The notes: generated by a model from the letters alone, not told the origin. A stretch of 64,000 nucleotides of DNA from Coriobacteriia bacterium (GCA_009783085.1 WRHU01000008.1:26583-90582), one strand, 5' to 3'; counted from the first letter of the stretch, positions 1 to 8,571 are shown. Program-made: numbers and translations.

Positions 1-255
1 CGGGTCAACGGCAATGTCAATTTCCTCGCCGCCGCGCCCCAGCTCCTCCCCAATAAAAAGCATGGGAGCTTCGTCGCGCTCGCCCTCGCCAATAACAATG
101 CGCCCTGAGAAGTCAATCTCGTTAAACGCATCGCGCATCGCCTCGGTAGCTGCCTCATCAGCCGCAACCTTGTCGCCTTTTCCATTCCACTCAGCCGCAG
201 CAATAGCCGCAAGTTCGGCAACATTAAGAACCTGCATAATTCGTGAGATGTTCAT
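1..255 (-). CDS. glpX: Class II fructose-1,6-bisphosphatase GlpX, N-terminal part
   Basis: Only the first 85 codons are in the window; the gene runs off the left edge. The reading starts [10 protein letters not shown] and then shows the class II fructose-1,6-bisphosphatase pattern: a K-x-A-A-D-x-A-A-x-x-A-M-R helix, [12 protein letters not shown] near residue 60, and IAVDP at the edge, where the family continues into its D-P-L-E-G-T metal and substrate site. GlpX hydrolyses fructose 1,6-bisphosphate in gluconeogenesis in the cytoplasm. An AAGAAAGGG ribosome binding site lies six bases before the ATG. The gene is divergent from the flavodoxin-ferredoxin at 446. The family call rests on motif recognition; the C-terminal two thirds cannot be seen. 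Confidence 0.88.
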   Translation of the reverse strand, partial: MNISRIMQVLNVAELAAIAAAEWNGKGDKVAADEAATEAMRDAFNEIDFSGRIVIGEGERDEAPMLFIGEELGRGGEEIDIAVDP

Positions 256-296
256 AAAACGCCCTTTCTTGAGCTTTCTGAGCTTTCTTTTGTGCT

Positions 297-333
297 TTTT
301 GACTACCCCAAGCATTCTTTTGAGCAGTCAAAA
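297..333. promoter_or_regulatory. Inverted repeat in the glpX upstream region
   Basis: TTTTGACT at 297-304 is repeated inverted as AGTCAAAA at 326-333, in the gap between divergent glpX and the flavodoxin-ferredoxin gene. It could be an operator or the leader hairpin of glpX. No convincing -35/-10 pair was found for either gene, so the function is open. Apart from this the gap (256-445) shows nothing clear. Confidence 0.25.
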
Positions 334-445
334 CTGTTGCTAATGATGATACCATTGTTTAGGAAAGTTTGATGATAGTTTGTTGACGAAAAACTGCTGA
401 CGGCGGGCTTGGCAAAAGCTTGATGCGAGGAGGCGAAAGATACGT

Positions 446-1297
446 ATGGCACAGCACACAGTTTTCTATTTTTCGGGAACGGGCAACAGCCTTAAAGCTG
501 CTCTTGCCATACAGCGCAAGCTGTGTGAAGCAGCGGACGAGGCCTGCGAGGTGCGTATTGTGTGCATGGGGCCAAACGAGCCTTTTGTTTTTGACGCATC
601 GCAGGAAAGCATCGGTTTTGTTTTTCCTTGTCACTTTGGGGGCGTGCCTCAGCGGGTGCTTGATTACGTTGCTGCGCTTGATTTTGCTGGGCAGGAGCAA
701 GCGTATCGTTATGCCGTAACAACGTATGGTGGTGCGAGCTGGACTACGCTTTCGCAGTTTGGGGTCGCTCTTGCCAATAAGGGCTATCCGCTTGATTACG
801 GAGCAGCCGTTCAGGCTTTTTCTACCTATGTTGTTCTCTACAAAATGAGCAAAAAATTGAGTGAACAAACAGCGCACCTGAAGGCAGGGCTTGAACCCGT
901 GCTTGATGATATTCTTGCACGACGCACGGTGCGCTTTGGGCGCCCCAATCCCGTTTTAGGTCTGTATAACAAACTGTCCACACGTAAAGAAATTGCTGAG
1001 CAAGATGAGGGCTTTGTTGTCAACGAAACCTGTGTGGGTTGCGGACAATGTGCAAAGGTTTGCCCCGTGAGCAATATTACGCTTGAGAGTCATGACGGCG
1101 CAGATGGGCGTAAAACTCCTTGCTGGAACCACCGCTGCACACAATGTCTTGCTTGCTTACATTTGTGCCCCAAAGAGGCTATTAACTATGGCACCAAAAC
1201 GCAAGGGCGTGGACGCTACAAGCACCCCGAGATTACCGTACCTATGCTTATTGCTTACAACCACAACAAGGGCGATGCTCTCAATCGGCGTTATTAA
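446..1297 (+). CDS. EFR1-type flavodoxin-ferredoxin fusion protein
   Basis: A 283-residue protein with an N-terminal flavodoxin-like FMN site (FSGTGNS at residues 9-15, YGGASW near 92) and a C-terminal pair of [4Fe-4S] motifs, CVGCGQCAKVCP and CTQCLACLHLCP, near residues 197-240. This layout is that of the EFR1 family ferrodoxins of anaerobes, which presumably move electrons between FMN and two iron-sulfur clusters; natural partners are unknown. AGGAGG precedes the ATG by about 12 bases (GAGGAGGCGAAAGATACGT). It converges on the [FeFe] hydrogenase, separated by palindromic repeats, so the two are neighbours in redox function but not one operon. Family call is firm; the physiological reaction is inference. 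Confidence 0.85.
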   Translation: MAQHTVFYFSGTGNSLKAALAIQRKLCEAADEACEVRIVCMGPNEPFVFDASQESIGFVFPCHFGGVPQRVLDYVAALDFAGQEQAYRYAVTTYGGASWTTLSQFGVALANKGYPLDYGAAVQAFSTYVVLYKMSKKLSEQTAHLKAGLEPVLDDILARRTVRFGRPNPVLGLYNKLSTRKEIAEQDEGFVVNETCVGCGQCAKVCPVSNITLESHDGADGRKTPCWNHRCTQCLACLHLCPKEAINYGTKTQGRGRYKHPEITVPMLIAYNHNKGDALNRRY

Positions 1298-1331
1298 GCC
1301 TAGCAGTATATCGCACCGTGCTTGCTTCGTC

Positions 1332-1386
1332 ATTGCGGGCTTGACCCGCAATCTTATAGTTTGTCGCACCGTGCTTGATACGGTGC
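1332..1386. repeat. Two palindromes with CTTGA loops
   Basis: ATTGCGGG-CTTGA-CCCGCAAT (1332-1352) is followed by GCACCGT-GCTTGAT-ACGGTGC (1366-1386). Both are perfect stems around the same CTTGA core. The stem sequences differ, so base pairing rather than sequence is conserved. They belong with the palindromes at 1488 and 19979. Confidence 0.6.
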
Positions 1387-1486
1387 CTAGCGAGGCGGTT
1401 GTAGGCGGATTGCAGTTGTCGCCCAGAAAGTTTGTGCGCAAGCTTTTTGGACGACAACCGTAATTGCTCTATTAGTCTGTCTCTAG

Positions 1487-1515
1487 ACCCCGGGTCAAGC
1501 CCGGGGTGACAATTT
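1487..1515 (+). terminator. CCCCGGG hairpin between convergent redox genes
   Basis: CCCCGGG-TCAAG-CCCGGGG (1488-1506) forms a seven-pair GC-rich hairpin followed by GTGACAATTTTT. It sits between the end of the flavodoxin-ferredoxin gene and the end of the hydrogenase gene and can stop plus-strand transcription. The TCAAG loop also makes it a member of the interspersed palindrome family. Confidence 0.5.
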
Positions 1516-3138
1516 TTAGTCTACCAACACAAACTTGTCTTTTCCAACACCACAGGTTGGGCAGATAAAATCATCAAAAAGCTCACCCGTGTGTTCATAG
1601 CCACAAACTTCACAACGATACTTCGCAGCAGCTGGAGCAGCAGACGCAGCAGAGGCAACTGGCGCAGCGGTGCTCGCCTCGACAACCTTCTCCTCAGCAA
1701 CTTCCTTGGCAGCTGCCGTCGCATTGTCAACGGCATCATTGCCAGCAGCATCATCGTCAACAGCTCCATCACCCAAATCAGCACTACGACTGTGATACAT
1801 GGTGTGCAGCATACGCTCTGCTCGCTCACTTAAGGGTGCATCATAATACTGCTCATATACCGCAATAATATCGGGATTTTCATGGCTAAAGCGCAAAGCC
1901 ATCTCATCGTCCTTTTTGTACAGGGCAGCTATGCGAGATTGACGAATCTCATCGCTCATGGGAATCTCGGTCTTAGGCTGTCCGCCACCACCGATGCAGC
2001 CACCTCTACAGCACATAACTTCGATGAAGTCATATTCGCAGTTGCCTGCCACCAAATCATCAAGCACCTGCTTGGCGTTAGCAATACCATGAGCAACTGC
2101 TACGCGCACGGGCGTTCCCGCAAGGTCTGCCTCAGCACTGCGAACGCCGTCCATGCCCCGCACGGGCGTTAGGTTCAAAAACGCCTCGCCGGGGTTCTCG
2201 CCAGCAACAAAGGAATAGGCGGTTCTTGCAGCAGCCTCCATGACGCCGCCCGTATTACCAAAAATAACACCTGCGCCCGAAGCCGCACCCATGAGCTCAT
2301 CGTAGTCGCTGCCCTCAAGCGCGCCAAAGTCAACGCCCTCCTCCTCAAGCCATGCTGCCAACTCGCGCGTGGTAATAACGTGATCCATATCGCGCAAGCC
2401 TTTTATGCCAAGCTCGCCAGCCGCATCGCACATTTCGTCACGACGAATCTCAAACTTTTTGGCCGTACAGGGCGTAACCGCCACATTAACAATTTTTGTT
2501 GGGTCAATCTCGCGGCTCGCAGCAAAATAGGTTTTGACCGTGGGGCCTTGCATACCAATAGGGCTCTTTGCCGTTGAAACGTGTGGCAGCAAGTCAGGGT
2601 AAAAGGTTTCGACAAACTTGACCCACGCTGGGCAACAACTGGTAAATTGTGGCAGCGGCTTGGACTTGTTAACAATGCGGTCAACCAGCTCAGAGGCCTC
2701 CTCCATAATGGTCAAATCAGCGGCAAAATTGGTGTCGAGCACATAGTCTGCACCAAGCGCACGCAACGCAGCCACCATCTTTTCTTGCACAAAAGCACCC
2801 GGTTCAAGTCCAAATGCCTCGCCAAGCCCCACGCGCACCGAAGGCGAAGTGTTAAAAATAACGATTTTGTCTGGGTCGTCGATAGCCTTTTTGACGTCTG
2901 AATACTCAGGACGCTCGGTAATCGAATTGGCGGGACACACGTTAGCGCACTGCCCGCAGTGAATACAAATGGGGCAATCCCCCGTGCGGTTGAGGTCATA
3001 AAGCTTGCCAACCGCAACATCGTCTTCGCAGGTGCGACGACAGGCCCCGCATTTAATGCAGAGTTCCTCGTGGCGCATAATGGCTGGATTGTCCTTGCTA
3101 ATGGGAATACGAATGTCGGTGAACTGATGAACACTCAT
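1516..3138 (-). CDS. [FeFe] hydrogenase with C-terminal rubredoxin domain
   Basis: A 540-residue protein. Residues ~27-70 carry two [4Fe-4S] motifs (CIKCGACRRTC, CIHCGQCANVCP). The H-cluster signatures follow: TSCCPAW near 166, TPCTAKKFE near 223 and EVMCCRGGCIGGGGQ near 373-387, so all active-site cysteines are present. A 60-residue Ala/Glu/Val-rich linker leads to a rubredoxin domain (CEVCGY ... CPTCGVG) at 505-540. The family reversibly reduces protons to H2 using ferredoxin. The rubredoxin fusion may supply an alternative electron route, perhaps for peroxide or O2 defence; that is inference. The start at 3138 is preferred over an ATG at 3168 because AAGGAGGAGG lies six bases before it. 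No maturases (HydEFG) are in the window. Confidence 0.93.
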   Translation of the reverse strand: MSVHQFTDIRIPISKDNPAIMRHEELCIKCGACRRTCEDDVAVGKLYDLNRTGDCPICIHCGQCANVCPANSITERPEYSDVKKAIDDPDKIVIFNTSPSVRVGLGEAFGLEPGAFVQEKMVAALRALGADYVLDTNFAADLTIMEEASELVDRIVNKSKPLPQFTSCCPAWVKFVETFYPDLLPHVSTAKSPIGMQGPTVKTYFAASREIDPTKIVNVAVTPCTAKKFEIRRDEMCDAAGELGIKGLRDMDHVITTRELAAWLEEEGVDFGALEGSDYDELMGAASGAGVIFGNTGGVMEAAARTAYSFVAGENPGEAFLNLTPVRGMDGVRSAEADLAGTPVRVAVAHGIANAKQVLDDLVAGNCEYDFIEVMCCRGGCIGGGGQPKTEIPMSDEIRQSRIAALYKKDDEMALRFSHENPDIIAVYEQYYDAPLSERAERMLHTMYHSRSADLGDGAVDDDAAGNDAVDNATAAAKEVAEEKVVEASTAAPVASAASAAPAAAKYRCEVCGYEHTGELFDDFICPTCGVGKDKFVLVD

Positions 3139-3148
3139 GGGCTTCCTC

Positions 3149-3230
3149 CTCCTTGTGTCAATATACAACTATGGGTAAAGAGTTGAGTTCTCAAAACTTC
3201 AACACGTATAGTTTGACACAAGGAGTTGTG
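3149..3230 (-). promoter_or_regulatory. Hydrogenase leader inverted repeat covering the ribosome binding site
   Basis: CTCCTTGTGTCAA at 3149-3161 is repeated inverted as TTGACACAAGGAG at 3213-3225, with GTATA continuing the similarity on both arms. In the mRNA the downstream arm contains the AAGGAG ribosome binding site of the hydrogenase, so a long stem would hide it. The upstream arm can instead pair locally (CACAA-GGAG-TTGTG, 3217-3230), which would free the site. The geometry suggests a two-state leader or a dyad protein site; neither is proven. Confidence 0.45.
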
Positions 3231-3258
3231 CCAGACAACCACAAAACCTCTTTGTTTG

Positions 3259-3338
3259 TGCGCCTCAGCTTGTGCCCTCAGCTTGTGCTCCTCAGCTTGT
3301 GCGCCTCAGCTTGTGCCCTCAGCTTGTGCGCCTCAGCG
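3259..3338. repeat. Tandem repeat, six copies of CCTCAGCTTGTGC
   Basis: CCTCAGC starts at 3263, 3276, 3290, 3304, 3317 and 3331, giving 13-14-base units in the gap between the hydrogenase leader and the end of the ABC transporter gene. Apparent reading frames through it are repetitive and are not genes. Confidence 0.75.
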
Positions 3339-3381
3339 GCTCTACACTGCACCAATCCACGCACGCTCGCTAGAACAAAAC

Positions 3382-6300
3382 CTATTCGCTCCGCAGTGCC
3401 TCCACGGGGTCTTTGCGCGAAGCAGACGAGGCAGGTATCAAGCCAGCGATAAACGAAAGGAACATGCTCACCGCAATGAGAATAAAGGCTGCATTCCACG
3501 GCAACACTGCCAAATTGGGCACCTTAAAGCCCTCATAAATTATGATATTTGCCGGAATGGTCAAAAGGGCTGTGATAACCACGCCCAGCACGCCAGCAAC
3601 AAAACCAATAATGAGTGTTTCGGCATTAAAGACACGGCTGATGTCGCCCTTGCGCGCACCAATGGCACGCAAAATACCAATCTCTTTGCGGCGTTCAAGC
3701 ACCGATATGTACGTAATAATGCCAATCATGATTGAGGACACAATCAGCGAAATAGCAACAAACGCCACCAGCACATAACTCACCATATTTACGATGTCGG
3801 TTACCGAGGTCATAAGCGTACCCACAATGTCGGTGTAGGTAATCACCTGCTCGTCTTTACCCTCTTTTTCCATGCGCTTGTTGTACTTGTCGAGTATATT
3901 GATGATGCGCTCTTTGCTCTGGAAATCCTTGGGGTAGATGCGAATGGTGGAAGGGTCATTAAAATCGGCATACCCGAAAGACCTCAAATTGCCGGCATAA
4001 CTGCTCTCCTCAGCCGTCATAAAGCTCATCATAAGTTCTTGAAGGTCTTTATCGTCAACTTCAATGTTAAAGGCACGCGCAAAAGCGGACTCATCAACGT
4101 GCATCGCCTGAGACATGCCACTCGTAATTTGCTTCATCGCTTTGTCCATGGCGGCAGTTATCTGCGTTTGCATGGACTCTGCCATGGCGGTCACGTAAAG
4201 CTGCATGGTGTCTTGCATGTACTGCTGAAACGCCGTTTCCAACTGTTCAGGTATGGTGCTGGAGTCCAGCATGCTCTGCAAGCCCTCGCTCAAAGCTGCC
4301 TGCACTTCAGGCGTGTTGAGATACTCAGTAAAATCCTCTGAAATGGTATCGGGGTCAAAGGTGCTCCCCGGTCCAGGAGGGTGCTTGGCAATGTAGTAGC
4401 CAATAAATCCACTGAGCGTTTCTCCGATGAGCTTAGAAACCTCCTCTTGGTCAATATCAATCTCAAGATCTCCTAATAGCTCTTCAAAATCGAAGTCTGG
4501 CGGAGTTACCTCGGACATACCGTCAAAATTGAAGTCTGAGAAAAGCGAGTTGTCAATTTTCATAGCGCTGGCATCAAAGCTAAAGGCGGACTGAATAGCG
4601 TTGCCGTCAATCGAGAACATGGAGGCAAAATCGAGTCCTTGCTCGTCAGGGTTTTCGCGCTCATCTTCAAAAGTGCGCCCCGTTATAACATTGACCTCTG
4701 GATTCGCAAGCTGCTCTTTTACAATCTCTGTCTTGGCGGCTTCCTCAATTAGGTGCGTTTGTAGGTCAGAGGTATAGCAAATGCCAGGCGTAAGCGAAAT
4801 AATCGAAGAATCAGGGTTGGGCGCGACAATGCCCACAATGTGTAAGTCTGTGCCATCCTCAATAAGCTGACCCATAAACTTGTTGTCGTCTGACTTGTCT
4901 TTCCAAACTTTGAATTCTTTATCATAAGAGTACGTGTGGGCAACATTAACCATTTTGAAGGTAACGCCCATAATTTCCTCGTGGCTAAACTCAAGCTGCT
5001 CCTCGGGAGTTTCTGCAGTTTCGTTTTTGGCAATCTGAGAAACCATCTGGTCAAGCTCAAGGGGGTCGCGCAAGCCCATTGCGTAAAGCACATAATCATT
5101 GATGCCGTTGTCAAAATTCAAGACAAGAACACACTCATCCCACTTGCTCGGCCAACTCCCCGCCACTACGTCATATTGCGTGCTGAGAAGCTCTGGATTG
5201 TTGAGCATCTCATGGAAAACGTTGGCGTTTCCGCTGCTGGACATCATGGCAGCGTATCCGCGCGCTTGCCCGCTCAAAGAACCACCACCAGAAAGTGCTT
5301 TGAACGCAGCATTTGGGTGTACTTGCCAAATTCCCTCAGTAGTATCAGGATTATATATCAAAGGCCGAATACCGTAGGAGTAGCTCACCATATTTGCGTG
5401 CTCGTTGATGCCACTCTTGTCGTCCTCGAGAAAGGTTTTGAGAGAAACAAGGTCATTGGTGTCGATGCGCGAGAGCATATTTGAGAGGGTCTTGGTTTCG
5501 GAGATTTTGCCCTTTTCGACACCAGCGTCGTCGTTTTTGCCATCGCCACCGCCAGCTGCGTCGCCAGCCGAACCGTCGTCGCTCTCCTCGGCGTCGTCAG
5601 CACTTGAACTGCCTGAGCCCGAACCATCGCCAGAGCCCATCATGGATGCCATCATCGCGGTCATATCAAAGCCCGTGCTTTCTATGGAGAGCGGATACAT
5701 GCTTAAAGTATCCTCCTCAACACTTTTTATGTAATTGTTGACGCCGTTGGCAAGCGCGAGAATAGCCGCAATGCCAATAATGCCGATAGAACCAGCAAAG
5801 GCGGTCATAATGGTGCGGCCCTTTTTGGTCATCAAGTTGTTAAAGGAAAGCGAAATAGCAGTGGCAAACGACATCGCAGCACGACGAATAGACTTGCTGC
5901 TAATTTTCTCTTTTTCTTTTTTTGTAGGCTTGTAGGGATTGCTGTCCGCGGTCACCTTACCGTCGAGCAAATTAACCACGCGGTTAGCGTATTCGTCGGC
6001 AAGCTCAGGGTTGTGGGTAACCATAATAACAAGACGGTCTTTTGCGATTTTGGTGAGAAGCTCCATGATTTGCGTGCTCGTGGTGGTATCAAGCGCACCC
6101 GTAGGTTCATCGGCAAGCAAAATCTCAGGGTCGTTGATGAGCGCACGCGCCACAGCAACACGCTGCATTTGACCACCAGAAAGCTGATTTGGCTTTTTGT
6201 TAATGTGATCGCCAAGCCCTACTTCAATCAGGGCGTCTTTTGCTCGCTGACGGCGCTCTTTTCGCGAAACACCCGAAAGCGTCAGGGCAAGCTCAACATT

Positions 6301-6606
6301 AGAAAGCACCGTTTGGTGCGGAATAAGGTTGTAGCTCTGAAACACAAACCCAATGCGGTTGTTGCGATAGGTATCCCAATCGCGGTCTTTGTATTCCTCG
6401 GTCGAAATACCATCGATGACCAAGTTGCCCGAGTCATAATGGTCAAGACCACCGATGATGTTAAGCAAAGTTGTCTTGCCCGAGCCCGAAGGCCCCAGAA
6501 TGGCAACAAACTCATTATCTCGAAACGCAATAGAAACATCGTCAAGAGCAGTCTGGGTAAAGTCTGCGGTTTTGTAGCACTTGCGAATATCAAAAAGCTG
6601 GAGCAT
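3382..6606 (-). CDS. Fused ABC transporter ATPase-permease, FtsX/MacB type
   Basis: A 1074-residue protein. Residues 1-225 are an ABC ATPase with GPSGSGKTT (Walker A), LSGGQMQRVAVARAL (signature) and LLADEPTGALD (Walker B). A first membrane span follows near 285, then a ~570-residue extracytoplasmic region with an acidic Ser/Gly/Asp linker near 330-375, and three spans in the last 150 residues (FtsX fold). This is the MacB-like half-transporter layout typical of large Gram-positive versions that act on the membrane or envelope rather than move solutes through a pore. The start at 6606 is chosen over upstream ATGs because AAAGGGG lies five bases before it. Substrate unknown. A promoter with an overlapping operator lies upstream. 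Confidence 0.9.
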   Translation of the reverse strand: MLQLFDIRKCYKTADFTQTALDDVSIAFRDNEFVAILGPSGSGKTTLLNIIGGLDHYDSGNLVIDGISTEEYKDRDWDTYRNNRIGFVFQSYNLIPHQTVLSNVELALTLSGVSRKERRQRAKDALIEVGLGDHINKKPNQLSGGQMQRVAVARALINDPEILLADEPTGALDTTTSTQIMELLTKIAKDRLVIMVTHNPELADEYANRVVNLLDGKVTADSNPYKPTKKEKEKISSKSIRRAAMSFATAISLSFNNLMTKKGRTIMTAFAGSIGIIGIAAILALANGVNNYIKSVEEDTLSMYPLSIESTGFDMTAMMASMMGSGDGSGSGSSSADDAEESDDGSAGDAAGGGDGKNDDAGVEKGKISETKTLSNMLSRIDTNDLVSLKTFLEDDKSGINEHANMVSYSYGIRPLIYNPDTTEGIWQVHPNAAFKALSGGGSLSGQARGYAAMMSSSGNANVFHEMLNNPELLSTQYDVVAGSWPSKWDECVLVLNFDNGINDYVLYAMGLRDPLELDQMVSQIAKNETAETPEEQLEFSHEEIMGVTFKMVNVAHTYSYDKEFKVWKDKSDDNKFMGQLIEDGTDLHIVGIVAPNPDSSIISLTPGICYTSDLQTHLIEEAAKTEIVKEQLANPEVNVITGRTFEDERENPDEQGLDFASMFSIDGNAIQSAFSFDASAMKIDNSLFSDFNFDGMSEVTPPDFDFEELLGDLEIDIDQEEVSKLIGETLSGFIGYYIAKHPPGPGSTFDPDTISEDFTEYLNTPEVQAALSEGLQSMLDSSTIPEQLETAFQQYMQDTMQLYVTAMAESMQTQITAAMDKAMKQITSGMSQAMHVDESAFARAFNIEVDDKDLQELMMSFMTAEESSYAGNLRSFGYADFNDPSTIRIYPKDFQSKERIINILDKYNKRMEKEGKDEQVITYTDIVGTLMTSVTDIVNMVSYVLVAFVAISLIVSSIMIGIITYISVLERRKEIGILRAIGARKGDISRVFNAETLIIGFVAGVLGVVITALLTIPANIIIYEGFKVPNLAVLPWNAAFILIAVSMFLSFIAGLIPASSASRKDPVEALRSE

Positions 6607-6629
6607 AGCAACCCCTTTTGTCATGAGCA

Positions 6630-6651
6630 TTGTATTATGTGACTAATACAA
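6630..6651. promoter_or_regulatory. Palindromic operator upstream of the ABC transporter
   Basis: TTGTATTA-TGTGAC-TAATACAA is a perfect 8-base inverted repeat overlapping the start point and -10 box of the transporter promoter. Position and symmetry are those of a repressor site (TetR, GntR or MarR type). No such regulator gene is in the immediate neighbourhood. Confidence 0.55.
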
Positions 6652-6676
6652 TAGTACACCGTGATATGCCTGTCAA
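6648..6676 (-). promoter_or_regulatory. Sigma-A-type promoter of the ABC transporter
   Basis: On the minus strand TTGACA (6671-6676) is followed after exactly 17 bases by TATTGT (6648-6653). Transcription would start about 35 bases before the ATG at 6606. The operator at 6630-6651 overlaps it. Confidence 0.6.
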
Positions 6677-6756
6677 GCAAAGCCGAATAGTAGCAGCCCT
6701 CCGTTACTATACGGTATACTTTACCAAGAATGCAATCAAAACAAGGGAGCATTAGC

Positions 6757-8313
6757 TTGATACGCTTGCGGGGTACATCATCTACGAACAAAAGCAACGG
6801 CTTTGCTGGTGGCGGCGGCACCCTTACGTGCTGCGCGCAAGCTCTGAGAGTGCTGCTTGCTTTTGCGCTCACTCTTACGCTGTGCGCCGCGTGCCTTACT
6901 CCCCTTGTTCTGCTTTCTGGTTGCAGCGAAAAACCTCTCTTTATGGAGATAAAAAAATCGTACACGCTTGAGCTCAGCGTCATAGGAAAAGTTAAGAAAA
7001 AAGAAGTGGTTGAAGGAACTGCCCATGCCACCGTACGGGTAAAAAAGGACAAAGACAGCGAGCACTATACTGCTCAAATTACTGGCATCACGTTTGACGG
7101 GAACTTGACGGGGAATACGCAAAGTGTCGAAGAAGCACCTGAGTATTTTTACGGAATGTCCCCCGAGACCAGCTCAAAGATAGACAAGCTCTTCGAAAAC
7201 CGCCCGAACTATTGGGTGGTTTTGCCTCCGTCAATAACAGTTTTTACGGGTGATGAAAAAGCGCAGGGTTCAGCCGTTAGAGGCTCGAGTTCCATAACTG
7301 AGGCGGCAGATGAAGCTGCGCAGTCAAACAAGGACAAGCTCGCCCTGCCCGGCATTAGCATGACTATCCCCATCACCGCACTCGTTGGAAAAGAGGAGGA
7401 CTACGCAAAGGTAGCAATAGTGTTGCCCGATGTAGAGGCTCAAAGCGATGAAGATGCCGAGCAAGTAGAACATGGTGCCTGGAATGGCATTGCCGCTGAA
7501 GCTCCTCGTGTGTATGCTGTTGAAAATGGCATTACCGTAGCACCTCTCGATGACAGTGGCGATGGTCGAGCCGATAGAGTCATTGTTGTTGACTATGCGC
7601 CACCTGCCGAAGGAGGCCTTGTTTTGCCTGTGCCAAAAAGGATTGCAGGCCTGCAGGCAAGTGTGGCTGAATATGCGGAGAGAAGAGCAGCTGAACTCAG
7701 CGAAGAGATGGACGAAGCGAGCAAGGCAAGTGAAATAAGCGCAATTTACGCAAAAATTGACACCGAGCTTGCTTTTATCGGCGAGGTAAGTGAACGGGCA
7801 AAGCGAGCTCTTATTGCCGCACGTACCAGCAAAGTGCTTCTTGAGGTTCCCATGGTTGAGCAATTCCCCGCGGCACCCTCAGGCGGAGAAATTGCTGTTT
7901 TAGCCATGCTGCTGCTTTATAACGACTACGACACCTCTCTTGAACAGTGCCTCAATGAGATGGTGTATAACAATAATCCAAAATACGGATTTGCTGGCAA
8001 CCCGCGTGACTTTACCGGCCACACCATCTATCCTGAGCCAGCAGGCGAATGGCTCAAAAAGCGCCTTGGTTCGTACCAGATTTTGACCGATGCGACCCAA
8101 GACAAACTCTGTGAAGTTTTACTCAAAGGACAGCCCATTATGGTGTGGATGAATCACCCTGTTGGCGGTTTGCGTGCCTTGTGCTTAACGGGTTTTGATG
8201 CAGACGGTTTTTACATGAATGACCCCTACGGCGTCAAAGACTGGTTCTGCGATTATTGGTCATTTTTTAATGCTTACTGGTACCAATACGACAATATGGC
8301 GCTGACGTACTAG
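6757..8313 (+). CDS. C39-peptidase-like lipoprotein lacking catalytic residues
   Basis: A 518-residue protein with a signal sequence ending in the lipobox LSGC (cysteine near residue 55). The last 150 residues follow the C39_2 peptidase fold: VPMVEQFPAAPSGGE, LAMLL, then ALCLTGFDADGFYMNDPYG and a closing W-rich segment. In active members the first block reads G-C-E with the nucleophilic Cys, and the second begins with H-A-V. Here these positions are G-G-E and R-A-L, so both residues are gone and it is probably a binding or scaffold protein. The middle (100-360) is unrecognised. A TTG start is chosen because AAGGGAG lies seven bases upstream; an ATG at 6730 has no binding site. Confidence 0.7.
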   Translation: MIRLRGTSSTNKSNGFAGGGGTLTCCAQALRVLLAFALTLTLCAACLTPLVLLSGCSEKPLFMEIKKSYTLELSVIGKVKKKEVVEGTAHATVRVKKDKDSEHYTAQITGITFDGNLTGNTQSVEEAPEYFYGMSPETSSKIDKLFENRPNYWVVLPPSITVFTGDEKAQGSAVRGSSSITEAADEAAQSNKDKLALPGISMTIPITALVGKEEDYAKVAIVLPDVEAQSDEDAEQVEHGAWNGIAAEAPRVYAVENGITVAPLDDSGDGRADRVIVVDYAPPAEGGLVLPVPKRIAGLQASVAEYAERRAAELSEEMDEASKASEISAIYAKIDTELAFIGEVSERAKRALIAARTSKVLLEVPMVEQFPAAPSGGEIAVLAMLLLYNDYDTSLEQCLNEMVYNNNPKYGFAGNPRDFTGHTIYPEPAGEWLKKRLGSYQILTDATQDKLCEVLLKGQPIMVWMNHPVGGLRALCLTGFDADGFYMNDPYGVKDWFCDYWSFFNAYWYQYDNMALTY

Positions 8314-8354
8314 GTGCTTTACGGACAATATGGCGCTGGCGTACTAGGTGCTTT
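8290..8354. repeat. 34-base tandem duplication across a stop codon
   Basis: The 31 bases from 8290 to 8320, containing the last codons and TAG of the C39-like gene, recur at 8324-8354 with one substitution. It is a recent local duplication leaving a second copy of the gene's last nine codons in the 3' untranslated region. Confidence 0.8.
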
Positions 8355-8500
8355 TCGTGGCTCTTGCCAGATTTTTCTTTTCGCTTTATACCTTATGTAT
8401 GTCGCTTTTATGGCGGTACAATGTGCTGTGCGGCACAAACTAAAGTGACAGTTTAGTTATAATTTTTCACCACAATTCCGAGTTTTTTGCCTTTGCCGCA

Positions 8501-8528
8501 TGCTACACTGGCGTAAGAACTGAGTTCT
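8501..8528 (+). promoter_or_regulatory. Extended -10 promoter and small palindrome
   Basis: TGC-TACACT (8501-8509) is an extended -10 element about 60 bases before the small lipoprotein gene, without a good -35. It is followed by AGAACT-G-AGTTCT (8516-8528), a possible operator. Confidence 0.35.
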
Positions 8529-8571
8529 CGATATCAAAAAATTAAGGTATGTTTTGAAAGGTGGAAAAATT

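Noticed and set aside
3213..3230. Rex-type operator at the hydrogenase
   Set aside because: CACAA-GGAG-TTGTG has the wrong arm order and spacing for a TTGTG-N8-CACAA Rex site.
3153..3735. Plus-strand reading frames with repeated C-A-S-A-C-A-L
   Set aside because: They translate the 13-14-base tandem repeat and the antisense end of the ABC transporter gene.
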